64,000 bases of DNA from an uncultured Clostridia bacterium (GTDB lineage: Bacteria; Bacillota; Clostridia; Oscillospirales; Acutalibacteraceae), in contig CANQGM010000007.1 in the NCBI GenBank assembly GCA_947623205.1, positions 54,670 to 118,669 on the forward strand, read 5' to 3'. Position 1 is the first letter of the stretch; each line of letters begins with the position of its first letter. Positions 1 to 8,412 of this stretch are shown here, piece by piece. Under the pieces are notes generated by a model. It was given only the letters and a program-made list of their open reading frames with translations. It did no database searches and was not told where the DNA came from. The position numbers and the translations under genes were made by a program.

Positions 1-133
1 TATGCAAATCTGCGACGCGGCGATACATTTTTTTGAAGATAACGCAAATCCCGGTGAGCGCTTTAAATTTATTATTGACCGGGTCGGTAAAGAAAAATTT
101 GAAAATACAATTTTGGAGGCATACAATGGCTGA
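1..133 (+). CDS. C-terminal end of a probable nitrite/sulfite reductase family protein (partial)
   Basis: A frame open from base 2 (it begins at or before the window edge) runs 43 codons to TGA at 131-133, overlapping tusA by 8 bp. The readable tail contains GERFKFIIDRVGKEKF, which resembles the C-terminus of siroheme nitrite/sulfite reductases, where a GERF...R-G-x-E/K pattern is common. That identity is inferred from a short tail plus context: all downstream genes belong to sulfate reduction and sulfur transfer, and a sulfite-to-sulfide enzyme is the one step otherwise missing. The substrate-binding and cluster-binding parts lie outside the window, so the call is tentative. Confidence 0.5.
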   Translation, partial: MQICDAAIHFFEDNANPGERFKFIIDRVGKEKFENTILEAYNG

Positions 134-371
134 TTTTATTATTGACGATACGGTAGATATAACCGATGTGGTTTGTCCCACAACATTTGTCAAAGCGAAA
201 ATAGCGCTTGAAGAGCTTGAGGAAGGACAGATCTTATCTGTAAAAATGAATGACGGAGAACCTGTTCAGAACGTGCCGAGAAGCATAAAAGAAGAGGGAC
301 ATCAGATTTTAAAATTGATCGACAATGGCGACGGCACATATGATCTCATTGTAAAAAAGGTGGGTGATTAA
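126..371 (+). CDS. tusA: TusA-family sulfur carrier protein
   Basis: Small sulfurtransferase-like protein of about 81 residues. The hallmark Cys-Pro pair appears near the N-terminus as VVCPTTFVKAKIALEEL, followed by the usual beta-alpha-beta-alpha-beta sandwich pattern; the cysteine would carry a persulfide. The track ORF begins at 33, but ATG 126 is preferred because GGAGG lies at 115-119 and family homology begins there. It overlaps the upstream reductase by 8 bp and abuts the thioredoxin gene with no gap, which indicates translational coupling. In this operon it probably relays sulfur between sulfite or sulfide metabolism and the ThiS-like carrier. The partner is not identifiable from sequence. 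Confidence 0.85.
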   Translation: MADFIIDDTVDITDVVCPTTFVKAKIALEELEEGQILSVKMNDGEPVQNVPRSIKEEGHQILKLIDNGDGTYDLIVKKVGD

Positions 372-689
372 ATGTCTGTTAGAGTTAATGCAGAGAGCTT
401 TGAAGCGGAGGTTTTAAATTCAAAACTGCCCGTTCTTGCGGATTTTTATTCTGACAGCTGTGTACCCTGCAAGCGTTTGTCACCTGTTCTTGCTGAAATT
501 GAAGAACGGTATGCAGACAGCATAAATATTGCAAAAATCAATATAAATTTTGACGCTGAGCTTGCCGAAAAATATGAGGTTCAGGCGGCGCCTACACTGA
601 TATTTTTTAAAGGCGGTCAGGAAACCGAGCGTCTTATAGGTGCGGTGAAAAAATCCGAAATAACTGAAATAATTGAAAAATTAAAATAA
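372..689 (+). CDS. Thioredoxin-like protein
   Basis: A 105-residue single-domain thioredoxin fold, the usual length for the family. The active site is SCVPCK in place of the common WCGPC, so both redox cysteines are kept while the Trp and Gly are replaced. The cis-Pro loop is visible as AAPTLIFFKGG. ATG directly follows the tusA stop. A thioredoxin reductase gene lies four genes downstream, so the pair probably supplies electrons within this sulfur operon, for example to recycle disulfides or persulfides on the carrier proteins. The specific client is inferred. Confidence 0.9.
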   Translation: MSVRVNAESFEAEVLNSKLPVLADFYSDSCVPCKRLSPVLAEIEERYADSINIAKININFDAELAEKYEVQAAPTLIFFKGGQETERLIGAVKKSEITEIIEKLK

Positions 690-709
690 ATAAAGAGGAG
701 ATTGTTATT

Positions 710-916
710 ATGCTTATTACAGTTGCAGGAGTAAAAAAAGAAGTAAAGGACGACTTAACGGTTGCTCAGCTTGTTATTGATGAAAAGGTTGAAACACCTC
801 AGTATGTAACGGTTACGATCAATGATGAATTTGTTGAAAGCAGAGATTTTAAAAATACAGTATTAAAAGACGGCGATACAGTCGAATTTTTGTATTTTAT
901 GGGAGGCGGACAATAA
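710..916 (+). CDS. ThiS/MoaD-like sulfur carrier protein with C-terminal GGGQ
   Basis: A 68-residue ubiquitin-like beta-grasp protein. Family signs are the KDGDTVEFLYFMGGG ending and the short length. In this family the terminal diglycine is adenylated and converted to a thiocarboxylate. Here the ORF ends in MGGGQ, so a residue follows the glycines and would have to be removed first. The JAMM peptidase gene two positions downstream is the obvious candidate. Known precedents for such sets are CysO/Mec+ in cysteine synthesis and the HcyS/HcyD/HcyF methionine route of Wolinella succinogenes. A GAGGAG site precedes ATG 710. It lies directly upstream of its presumed E1 gene. Confidence 0.85.
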   Translation: MLITVAGVKKEVKDDLTVAQLVIDEKVETPQYVTVTINDEFVESRDFKNTVLKDGDTVEFLYFMGGGQ

Positions 917-1729
917 ATGGCATTCACCAATGAACAGATCGAGCGGTACTCCCGTCATATAATTTTAAAAGAAGTAGGTGCAAAGGGTCAGAAAAAGCTT
1001 CTTAATGCAAGTGTGCTGATAATCGGAGCCGGCGGATTGGGAGCGCCTGCCGCAATGTATCTCGCGGCGGCGGGCGTTGGAACAATAGGTATTGCGGACG
1101 CGGATGAAGTGGACCTTTCCAATCTTCAAAGACAGATTATCCACGCAACAAAGGATGTAGGCAAGGCTAAGGTGCTCTCGGCGAAAGAAACTATTGAAGA
1201 AATGAATCCCGATGTTACCGTAAATACCTACCGCACATTCGTTACAAGCGAAAATATAATGGATTTAATAAAGGATTATGATTTCATCATTGACGGAACA
1301 GATAACTTTCCCGCAAAATTCCTCATCAACGACGCTTGCGTAATGGCGAAAAAACCGTTCTCACACGCGGGTATTATCCGCTTTCAGGGACAGCTTATGA
1401 CATACGTCCCCGGCGAAGGCCCATGCTATCGCTGTGTATTTAAAAATCCGCCGCCAAAGGATGCGGTCCCAACCTGTAAACAAGCGGGAGTTATCGGCGC
1501 TATGGGCGGTGTAATAGGCAGTCTTCAGGCTATGGAAGCGGTTAAGTATATACTCGGAGTAGGTCAGCTTCTTACAGGTTATCTGCTTACATATGATGCT
1601 CTGAAAATGGAATTTCGTAAGGTTAAGCTTCCTACAAAAACAGATGACTGCGAGGTTTGCGGAGCTAATCCTACTATAACCGAGCTTATAGACTATGAAC
1701 AGGCGGAATGTGACGGTGTAGGCTTATGA
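917..1729 (+). CDS. ThiF/MoeB/HesA-family E1-like adenylyltransferase
   Basis: 270 residues, a usual length for MoeB/ThiF enzymes. The nucleotide-binding loop is GAGGLGAPAAMYLAAAG (about residues 37-53), and the motif DLSNLQRQIIH follows. Zinc-ligand CxxC pairs are present as CYRC and CEVC. The family adenylates the C-terminal glycine of a ThiS- or MoaD-like carrier. The gene follows the carrier immediately and overlaps the JAMM protease by 4 bp (ATGA), so it most likely activates that carrier for thiocarboxylate formation rather than serving molybdopterin or thiamine synthesis. The pathway assignment is by context. Confidence 0.88.
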   Translation: MAFTNEQIERYSRHIILKEVGAKGQKKLLNASVLIIGAGGLGAPAAMYLAAAGVGTIGIADADEVDLSNLQRQIIHATKDVGKAKVLSAKETIEEMNPDVTVNTYRTFVTSENIMDLIKDYDFIIDGTDNFPAKFLINDACVMAKKPFSHAGIIRFQGQLMTYVPGEGPCYRCVFKNPPPKDAVPTCKQAGVIGAMGGVIGSLQAMEAVKYILGVGQLLTGYLLTYDALKMEFRKVKLPTKTDDCEVCGANPTITELIDYEQAECDGVGL

Positions 1730-2136
1730 TTTCGATGAAAAGTGAAGATTATAAAGCGATTCTTGAACACGCGAGAAAAGAGCTTCCCAATGAAGCCTGC
1801 GGACTTATTGCGGGAAAGCTTGATGGGGATAATAAAATAATCAAAAAAGTTTATTTTCTCACAAATATTGACCATTCAAACGAGCATTTTTCACTTGACG
1901 CCAAGGAACAGCTCGCCGCAATAAAGGATATGCGCTCTAATGAACTTGTCCCTTTGGGTAACTGGCATTCGCATCCTGAGTCGCCGTCAAGACCCTCTGA
2001 TGAGGACAAAAGACTTGCGTATGACAGTAAGGCGAGTTATCTTATTTTATCGCTTATGGATAATGAAAACCCCGTGCTTAATTCATTTAAAATAGAGGGA
2101 AATAATGCTGAAAAAGAGAACTTAGTAATATGGTAA
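1726..2136 (+). CDS. JAMM/Mov34 (Mec+-type) metalloprotease
   Basis: A 136-residue single JAMM domain. The zinc and catalytic pattern is visible: an early Glu in NEACGLIAG, then NWHSHPESPSRPSDED, which fits H-x-H-x7-S-x2-D. Prokaryotic members cut after the C-terminal diglycine of ubiquitin-like sulfur carriers (Mec+ on CysO, HcyD on HcyS). Here it would expose GG on the GGGQ-ended carrier, or release an amino acid built on the carrier. ATG 1726 overlaps the E1 stop; an in-frame ATG at 1735 is an alternative start. Confidence 0.87.
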   Translation: MISMKSEDYKAILEHARKELPNEACGLIAGKLDGDNKIIKKVYFLTNIDHSNEHFSLDAKEQLAAIKDMRSNELVPLGNWHSHPESPSRPSDEDKRLAYDSKASYLILSLMDNENPVLNSFKIEGNNAEKENLVIW

Positions 2137-2163
2137 AATTACGTTCTTTGTCAGAGGTAAAAT

Positions 2164-3078
2164 ATGTACGATACAATTATAATCGGCAGCGGCCCTGCAG
2201 GATTATCGGCGGCGGTTTATGCAAAGCGTGCGCAGCTGCGTGCTGTCGTTGTTGAAAGAGAATATATGGGAACAGGGCAGATCGCCGAGAGTGAACGAGT
2301 TGATAATTATCTCGGAATATATGGCGAAAGCGGCTATGATTTGGGAGAAAGGTTTCGGCAGCACGCTGTTTCGCTGGGAGCCGAATTTTATGAGGGAGAA
2401 GCGGTTAAAATTATTCCCAAAGAACATTATTACAGTATAGTTTTTTCGGATGATGAGATTTTAGAAACCAAAACAATAATTTATGCCGCCGGCGCAAACC
2501 CGAGAAGGCTTAATATAAAAGGTGAAAGCGAATTTTCGGGCAAAGGGGTATCCTATTGCGCTGTATGCGACGGTGCATTTTATAAAAATAAAACCGTTGC
2601 AGTTATCGGCGGAGGAGATACAGCCTTGCAGGATGCGATTCTGCTCTCAAAAATTGCCGAAGCTGTTTATTTGATACACCGCCGAGATGAATTTAGAGCC
2701 AACAAAGCCTTGCAGCAAGCGGTAAAAAATACAAAAAATATTAAGCCGATTCTGAACGCAGTCCCATTGGAAATCATAGGCGATAAAAAGGTGAGCGCTG
2801 TTAAGATTTTGCATAATAATTGCGAAGAAATCATAAATACCGACGGAGCTTTTGTAGCAATTGGAACCGTTCCGAATTCAAAGCTTTTAGAAGGCATAGC
2901 GGAGCTTGATGATAATAACTATGTTATAGCAAATGAGGACGGCATAACCTCTGCAAAGGGTATTTTTGTCGCAGGAGATGTGAGAACAAAAAGCTTAAGG
3001 CAGGTAGTGACGGCAGTCAGCGACGGTGCAAACTGCGTAATGTCAGCCGATAATTATATTTCAAAACTAAGCGAGTGA
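2164..3078 (+). CDS. trxB: Thioredoxin reductase
   Basis: 304 residues, normal for low-molecular-weight thioredoxin reductase. The FAD loop GSGPAGLSAAVYAKRA is near the N-terminus, the redox pair is CAVCDG (about residues 132-137), the NADPH loop is GGGDTALQDAILLSK, and the C-terminal FAD motif is GIFVAGDVR. It would reduce the operon's thioredoxin with NADPH, or with another donor in ferredoxin/flavin-dependent clostridial variants. It sits 4 bp before aprA. A family paralogue with a dedicated role in sulfur reduction is possible, so a housekeeping role is not certain. Confidence 0.88.
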   Translation: MYDTIIIGSGPAGLSAAVYAKRAQLRAVVVEREYMGTGQIAESERVDNYLGIYGESGYDLGERFRQHAVSLGAEFYEGEAVKIIPKEHYYSIVFSDDEILETKTIIYAAGANPRRLNIKGESEFSGKGVSYCAVCDGAFYKNKTVAVIGGGDTALQDAILLSKIAEAVYLIHRRDEFRANKALQQAVKNTKNIKPILNAVPLEIIGDKKVSAVKILHNNCEEIINTDGAFVAIGTVPNSKLLEGIAELDDNNYVIANEDGITSAKGIFVAGDVRTKSLRQVVTAVSDGANCVMSADNYISKLSE

Positions 3079-3082
3079 TTTT

Positions 3083-4762
3083 ATGAAAACCGAAAGACTC
3101 AAAACCGATATACTGATCATCGGCGGAGGAACGGCAGGCTGTTATGCCGCTTTGACGATTTCCGAAAATTCCGATGCAAAGGTACTTATCTGTGAAAAGG
3201 CGCATATAAAGCGAAGCGGCTGTCTTGCCGCAGGTGTAAATGCACTTAACGCATATATTGCCGAAGGGAAAACTCCGCAGGACTATGTAGATTACGCAAA
3301 AAAGGACGCAGATAATATTGTAAGAGAGGATTTGCTCCTCACTATGTCAGAGAGGCTGAATGCCGTTACAAAAAGGCTTGAACAGCTGGGACTTGTTATT
3401 TTAAAGGATAAAAACGGAAAGTATGTCACTCGCGGAAACAGAAATTTAAAAATAAACGGTGAAAATATAAAGCCTATTTTGGCGAACGCCGTAAAAAAGC
3501 TCCCTAATACAGATGTTCTTAACCGTGTAAATATCACGGATTTTTTTGTTAAAAATAACCGTATAAGCGGCGCCTTTGGATTTGGAATAGAAAATGAAAC
3601 ATTTTACATAATTGAGGCGAACGCGGTCATTGTTGCCACCGGCGGAGCGGCAGGACTTTACAAGCCGAACAATCCCGGATTTTCACGCCATAAAATGTGG
3701 TATCCTCCCTTTAATACAGGAGCGGGATATGCAATGGGCATTAAAGCGGGAGCGGAGATGACCACGTTTGAAATGCGCTTTATTGCTCTGAGGTGTAAGG
3801 ATACGATCGCTCCCACGGGAACTCTTGCACAGGGGGTAGGAGCAAAACAGATAAATTCTTTAGGGGAAGTATATGAAACAAAATACGGTATTACAACCTC
3901 TCAGCGTGTTTACGGTACAGTAAACGAAAATCAACAGGGCAGGGGCCCGTGCTATCTGCAAACTGAGGGAATTACCGCCGAGCAGGATAATTCACTTAAA
4001 AAGGCGTATCTCAATATGGCTCCTTCGCAAACCTTGAAGTGGATAGAAAGCGGAAAAAATCCCTCGGAGCAAAATGTGGAAATCGAAGGCACAGAGCCGT
4101 ATATCGTAGGCGGCCATACGGCGAGCGGATATTGGGTCGATACAAAAAGAGCGACCACAGTTAAGGGCTTGTTTGCGGCAGGAGATGTTGCGGGCGGCTG
4201 TCCGCAAAAATATGTTACGGGAGCATTGGCAGAGGGTGAAATTGCGGCGCTTTCGGCAATAAATTTTGTAAATGAAAATAACAGCGTGCCAATAGACGAA
4301 GCTATGACAGAAGAACATATTCAAGAAGCGGAAAAATTCCTGACCGATAATAACTCACGCTTTACTGCGGAACAGCTTGAAGAAGCGATGCAGACCGTTA
4401 TGGATTCCTATGCAGGCGGAATAAAAACAAATTATCGCTTTAATGAAAAACAGCTTAATATTGCAGATGAAAGGATAGTTAATCTTTTAAAGCTAAGCGA
4501 AAATCTGTATGCCGAGGACTTTCAGGAGCTTATGTATATATATGAGCTTCGTGAGAGACTTGTTGTATGCAGAAGCGTGATTGCGCATCTTAAAGCCCGA
4601 AAAGAAACGCGCTGGCACAGCTTTGCGGAAAATCTTGATTATCCCGATAAGGACGACAAAAACTTTCTGAAATATGTTAATTCACGTTATCAGGACGGAG
4701 AAATTAAAATAATACTTCGGGATTTAGTTGATGGAGGTACAGCATATGAGCATAGCTATTGA
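3083..4762 (+). CDS. aprA: Adenylylsulfate reductase alpha subunit (flavoprotein)
   Basis: 559 residues with an FAD-binding N-terminus (IIGGGTAGCYAAL) and a fumarate-reductase/AprA-type fold. AprA-like segments include GVNALNAYIAEGKTPQDYVDYA and the second flavin motif GLFAAGDVAGG. AprA reduces adenosine-5'-phosphosulfate to sulfite and AMP, with electrons from the iron-sulfur subunit AprB. The aprB start overlaps its end, and ATP sulfurylase genes follow. Because no cysC (APS kinase) or dissimilatory dsr genes are seen, an assimilatory role in a Clostridia-type AprBA system is the likelier reading. Confidence 0.87.
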   Translation: MKTERLKTDILIIGGGTAGCYAALTISENSDAKVLICEKAHIKRSGCLAAGVNALNAYIAEGKTPQDYVDYAKKDADNIVREDLLLTMSERLNAVTKRLEQLGLVILKDKNGKYVTRGNRNLKINGENIKPILANAVKKLPNTDVLNRVNITDFFVKNNRISGAFGFGIENETFYIIEANAVIVATGGAAGLYKPNNPGFSRHKMWYPPFNTGAGYAMGIKAGAEMTTFEMRFIALRCKDTIAPTGTLAQGVGAKQINSLGEVYETKYGITTSQRVYGTVNENQQGRGPCYLQTEGITAEQDNSLKKAYLNMAPSQTLKWIESGKNPSEQNVEIEGTEPYIVGGHTASGYWVDTKRATTVKGLFAAGDVAGGCPQKYVTGALAEGEIAALSAINFVNENNSVPIDEAMTEEHIQEAEKFLTDNNSRFTAEQLEEAMQTVMDSYAGGIKTNYRFNEKQLNIADERIVNLLKLSENLYAEDFQELMYIYELRERLVVCRSVIAHLKARKETRWHSFAENLDYPDKDDKNFLKYVNSRYQDGEIKIILRDLVDGGTAYEHSY

Positions 4763-5060
4763 TAAGGATAAATGTATCGGCTGCGGAAAATGCCATACTG
4801 TATGTCCCGGAAGTCTGATAAAAATGGGAAAAGATAAAAAGGCGTTCATAAAATATCCCAAGGATTGCTGGGGCTGTACCTCCTGTATTAAAGAATGTCC
4901 CGTTTATGCAATCAGATTTTATCTGGGTGCCGACATAGGAGGTATAGGAAGCTTAGTCCATACAGAAAAGGACGGCGATATATTAAAATGGATTTTTGAA
5001 CATCCAAACGGTGAAATTTCCGAGATCGAGATAAATCAAAAAGAGTCTAATAAATATTAG
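4746..5060 (+). CDS. aprB: Adenylylsulfate reductase beta subunit (ferredoxin-type)
   Basis: About 104 residues with two [4Fe-4S] motifs: [13 protein letters not shown], and [13 protein letters not shown], in which Trp precedes Gly as is typical of AprB. It transfers electrons to the AprA flavin. The track starts at 4728, but ATG 4746 is chosen because GGAGGT lies 7 bp upstream (4733-4738) and the family begins with this ferredoxin domain. The start lies 17 bp inside the aprA end, so translation is coupled. It is shorter than dissimilatory AprB (about 150 residues), as the long C-terminal tail is reduced. Confidence 0.88.
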   Translation: MSIAIDKDKCIGCGKCHTVCPGSLIKMGKDKKAFIKYPKDCWGCTSCIKECPVYAIRFYLGADIGGIGSLVHTEKDGDILKWIFEHPNGEISEIEINQKESNKY

Positions 5061-5071
5061 GAGGGATTCCT

Positions 5072-5971
5072 ATGAACACATTTTCACATCTTGATGCTCT
5101 TGAGGCAGAAGCCATATATATAATAAGAGAGGTGGCGGCGGAGTGCGAAAAGCCTGTAATGCTGTACTCGATCGGCAAGGACAGCTCCGTAATGCTTCAT
5201 CTTGCGATGAAAGCGTTTTATCCGGAAAAGCCGCCATTTCCTTTTATGCACATAGATACAACATGGAAGTTTAAGGATATGATCAAATTCCGTGATGAAA
5301 CCGCAAAAAAGCTTGGTATTGAAATGATTGTTTACTCCAACGAGGAGGGAATAAAAAACGGAATAAATCCGTTTGACCACGGTGCGGCATATACGGATAT
5401 TATGAAAACGCAGGCTTTAAAGCAGGCGCTTTCAAAATACGGCTTTACAGCGGCATTCGGCGGCGGCAGGCGCGACGAAGAGAAGTCGCGCGCCAAGGAG
5501 CGTATTTTTTCATTCAGAAATGCGGCTCAGGCATGGGACCCTAAAAATCAGCGTCCCGAAATGTGGAAGCTTTACAATACGAAAATAAACAAAGGCGAAA
5601 GTATTCGTGTCTTTCCAATTTCCAATTGGACCGAAAAAGATATTTGGCAGTACATAAAGCGCGAAAATATTGATATTGTTCCTCTTTATTTTGCAGCAGA
5701 GCGTCCCGTCGTTTATCGAGACGGAAATATAATTATGGTCGACGATGACAGATTTCCGCTGAATCCCGGTGAAAAGCCCGAATATAAGTCCGTGCGTTTC
5801 AGAACACTTGGCTGCTATCCTCTTACAGGCGGCGTCGAATCGACTGCCGGTACGCTTGATGAAATAATAGAGGAAACACTGAGCTCGGTATCGTCCGAAC
5901 GCACCTCAAGAGTTATTGATAATGAGGCGGCAGGAAGTATGGAACGCAGAAAAAGGGAGGGATACTTCTAA
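5072..5971 (+). CDS. cysD: Sulfate adenylyltransferase subunit 2
   Basis: 299 residues, normal for CysD. The PP-loop appears as [14 protein letters not shown], and further family landmarks are [20 protein letters not shown] and the C-terminal [12 protein letters not shown]. The enzyme makes APS from ATP and sulfate in a heterodimer with the CysN GTPase. It ends in TAATG, sharing one base with cysN, so the two subunits are translationally coupled. The product feeds AprAB directly upstream. Confidence 0.95.
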   Translation: MNTFSHLDALEAEAIYIIREVAAECEKPVMLYSIGKDSSVMLHLAMKAFYPEKPPFPFMHIDTTWKFKDMIKFRDETAKKLGIEMIVYSNEEGIKNGINPFDHGAAYTDIMKTQALKQALSKYGFTAAFGGGRRDEEKSRAKERIFSFRNAAQAWDPKNQRPEMWKLYNTKINKGESIRVFPISNWTEKDIWQYIKRENIDIVPLYFAAERPVVYRDGNIIMVDDDRFPLNPGEKPEYKSVRFRTLGCYPLTGGVESTAGTLDEIIEETLSSVSSERTSRVIDNEAAGSMERRKREGYF

Positions 5972-7662
5972 TGAAAGGCTTACTTAAATTTATAACCTGC
6001 GGAAGCGTAGATGACGGTAAATCAACGCTTATAGGACATATCCTTTACGACGCCAAGCTTTTGTATGCAGATCAAGAAAAAGCCCTTGCGCTCGACAGTA
6101 AGGTAGGAAGTCGAAGTGGAGCAATAGATTATTCTCTTTTGCTTGACGGACTTATGGCGGAACGCGAGCAGGGAATTACAATAGATGTTGCCTACCGCTA
6201 TTTTACAACGGATAATAGAAGCTTTATTGTAGCGGATACTCCCGGCCATGAGGAATATACAAGAAATATGGCTGTCGGAGCGTCATTTGCGGATTTGGCG
6301 GTTATTCTCATAGACGCGTCGCAGGGTGTTTTGGTTCAGACAAGACGTCATGCAAGAATTTGCAGGCTTATGGGTATTCGCTATTTTGTATTTGCGGTAA
6401 ATAAAATGGATTTGGTAAATTACAGTAAATCCTGTTTTGATGAAATTAAAGCGCAAATTGTCAAGCTTAAAGATGAGCTTTCGCTTAAAAACATAAAAAT
6501 TATTCCCATTTCGGCAACCGAGGGCGATAATGTAACAGTTAAATCCGATAAAATGTCATGGTATGACAGCCTGCCGCTTCTTGAATATCTTGAAACGGTC
6601 GATATTGATTCGGAAAATGACGAAGAGGGCTTTTATATGCCTGTGCAGAGGGTATGCCGTCCGGATCATACATTCAGAGGATTTCAGGGACAGATTGAAT
6701 CAGGCAGCATAAGCGCAGGCGATGAAATAATAACTCTTCCGAGCAGCGAGAGAGTAAGGGTAAAGTCAATTCTTGTTACCGATAAAAATGTAAAGACTGC
6801 ATATGCGGGTCAGCCCGTAACAATTACGCTTGACAAAGAGGTTGATGTTTCAAGAGGCTGTGTGCTTATCAAGGACACCAACATAGCGCCGTACAAAAGG
6901 CTTACCGTATCGCTTTTGTGGATGGATGATGAACCTCTTACAGTAGGAAAGGATTATCTTGTAAAGCTTGGGACAAAAACTATTTCAGGCATTTTGACTA
7001 AAATAAATTATGCCGTTGATGTAAACACAGGCGAGCATATAAAAACAGATTCCCTGTCAAAGAACGGTATTGCGGTTTGCGAAATTCTGCTTGCCGAGGC
7101 AATAGCAGCCGACTTGTTTTCGCTTCATAAAACACTCGGCGAGCTGATATTAATTGACCGTGTGACAAATATGACCTCTGCCTGCGGAGTTGTTGAAAAT
7201 CTCAGTGAAAAGGGAGGGGCGTTTTCGGACAGAGCTTCATTTAAGCTTAATAACCTTGAAGCAAGAGGAGATATTTTTGAAGAATTCTATTATGACACAA
7301 GCAGTTTGAATGTACTTAAATATCGAACTGTCAATAACACATACACAATAGGAGACGAAATTCCTACACAGGGTGAAAGCTATAAATATCCCGAAAGCTT
7401 TGATATTATTGTTCTCCGCGATAATGTCGCGGTTAAGATACGCAATAAAAGGATTACAGAAATTATCCCGGTATCGGAATATAAATATGATAACGTACCG
7501 GTTGTAAACGGTCGCGGATTCGAGATTGCCGCATCATCGGATAAAGAAATTTTGGATTTTCTCAGTGAATATTCTAAGATCAACGATCAAAGTCAAAAGG
7601 AATTTTTTGCGAAATGGCTGCGCTTTGATACATACCGTAAAATAGTAATGGAAAAGCAGTGA
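5971..7662 (+). CDS. cysN: Sulfate adenylyltransferase subunit 1 (GTPase) with C-terminal extension
   Basis: 563 residues, longer than the usual roughly 440-480. GTPase motifs are GSVDDGKST (G1), DTPGHEEY (G3), NKMD (G4) and ISATEG (G5), followed by EF-Tu-like domains 2 and 3 to about residue 415. The last roughly 145 residues have no Walker A loop, so this is not the CysNC fusion with APS kinase. I do not recognise that tail. GTP hydrolysis by CysN drives APS formation by CysD. It is the last gene of the sulfur operon and is followed by two terminator hairpins. Confidence 0.9.
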   Translation: MKGLLKFITCGSVDDGKSTLIGHILYDAKLLYADQEKALALDSKVGSRSGAIDYSLLLDGLMAEREQGITIDVAYRYFTTDNRSFIVADTPGHEEYTRNMAVGASFADLAVILIDASQGVLVQTRRHARICRLMGIRYFVFAVNKMDLVNYSKSCFDEIKAQIVKLKDELSLKNIKIIPISATEGDNVTVKSDKMSWYDSLPLLEYLETVDIDSENDEEGFYMPVQRVCRPDHTFRGFQGQIESGSISAGDEIITLPSSERVRVKSILVTDKNVKTAYAGQPVTITLDKEVDVSRGCVLIKDTNIAPYKRLTVSLLWMDDEPLTVGKDYLVKLGTKTISGILTKINYAVDVNTGEHIKTDSLSKNGIAVCEILLAEAIAADLFSLHKTLGELILIDRVTNMTSACGVVENLSEKGGAFSDRASFKLNNLEARGDIFEEFYYDTSSLNVLKYRTVNNTYTIGDEIPTQGESYKYPESFDIIVLRDNVAVKIRNKRITEIIPVSEYKYDNVPVVNGRGFEIAASSDKEILDFLSEYSKINDQSQKEFFAKWLRFDTYRKIVMEKQ

Positions 7663-7680
7663 TGTAACAATAAATCAGAT

Positions 7681-7713
7681 AAAAAGGGGCTCAGACGAGT
7701 CTCTTTTTTATTT
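7681..7713 (+). terminator. Rho-independent terminator of the sulfur operon
   Basis: GGGGCTC-AGAC-GAGTCTC forms a 7-bp stem with a G-U pair, flanked by A5 and followed by T6. It lies 18 bp after the cysN stop. Confidence 0.7.
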
Positions 7714-7757
7714 GATATATACTTTAATATTAAAAAATGAATCATAATGGATTGGAT

Positions 7758-7816
7758 TGCCGACAGGTTATAGCTTTTAATGCTAATAACTGTCGGCATT
7801 ATTTTTTGCCTTTTTT
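7758..7816 (+). terminator. Second strong terminator hairpin after cysN
   Basis: TGCCGACAG (7758-7766) pairs perfectly with CTGTCGGCA (7790-7798), and the inner bases nearly pair too (GTTATAGC against GCTAATAAC). T-rich sequence follows. It insulates the sulfur operon from the mobile region that starts here. Confidence 0.75.
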
Positions 7817-7859
7817 GCATCGAAAGCAGAAAGGGTAAAATGATTTATAGAAATAAAAG

Positions 7860-7903
7860 TCCTCCAATCGATAAGAAATTAAAATTTCAAATCGATAGGA
7901 GGA
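7860..7903 (+). promoter_or_regulatory. 44-bp near-perfect palindrome containing the ribosome-binding site of the sigma-like gene
   Basis: TCCTCC-A-ATCGAT (7860-7872) pairs with ATCGAT-A-GGAGGA (7891-7903), and between them GAAATT pairs with AATTTC. The right arm carries the GGAGG Shine-Dalgarno of the gene starting at 7910. In RNA the hairpin would hide the ribosome-binding site. The palindrome could also be a protein or recombinase target; the sequence does not decide. Confidence 0.65.
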
Positions 7904-7909
7904 AAAATA

Positions 7910-8383
7910 ATGGACAGTCGTCCAAAAAGAAGAAAAAACAAATATAACCCATATACTTTACATAAAGAGAACGGTAATTACTATATTTCTTTTTCAGATG
8001 TCAACGGCAGAAAGCAGACAGTTCAAGTGAATGAAACAATATTTACTCAGTTTGATAAATTTGAACGGGGCGACATATCTGAGATGAATGAATATGACAG
8101 ACATATTGAACACTTAACATTATCTGAGGATAGGCTTATTAAAAGAAATATTTCTTTGAACAAATCGCTTGAAGATTCCTTTGACATTTCTCAAGAGATA
8201 GAAATGCTGCATATGGCAATAAATGAACTGCCGGAGGTGCAAAAACGCAGATTTAAAAAATACTATTTTGATGAAATGTCGTTTAAAGAAATAGCTGCTG
8301 AAGAGGACTGTAATTATCAGTGTGTTCAAAGATCAGTGTATCGCGCAACAAAGAAAATAAAAAAATTTTTAAAAAGTTTATAA
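7910..8383 (+). CDS. Sigma-70-like factor of mobile-element type (region 4 HTH)
   Basis: 157 residues, basic at the N-terminus. The C-terminal half matches sigma region 4: MAINELPEVQKRRFKKYYFD, then FKEIAAEEDCNYQCVQRSVYRATKKIKKFL, a helix-turn-helix of the ECF/region-4 type. Similar short sigma-like proteins accompany recombinase modules in clostridial integrative elements. No region 2 is evident, so it may be an accessory factor rather than a full sigma factor. ATG 7910 has GGAGG 7 bp upstream inside a long palindrome, which suggests translational control. A terminator/attenuator follows. Confidence 0.7.
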   Translation: MDSRPKRRKNKYNPYTLHKENGNYYISFSDVNGRKQTVQVNETIFTQFDKFERGDISEMNEYDRHIEHLTLSEDRLIKRNISLNKSLEDSFDISQEIEMLHMAINELPEVQKRRFKKYYFDEMSFKEIAAEEDCNYQCVQRSVYRATKKIKKFLKSL

Positions 8384-8412
8384 AATAGGGGTGTGTTTTG
8401 GGCTTTAAGTGA

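Noticed and set aside
5084-5380. Minus-strand ORFs inside the sulfur operon and other housekeeping genes
   Set aside because: They lie opposite well-supported genes, without ribosome-binding sites or family features, so they are shadows.
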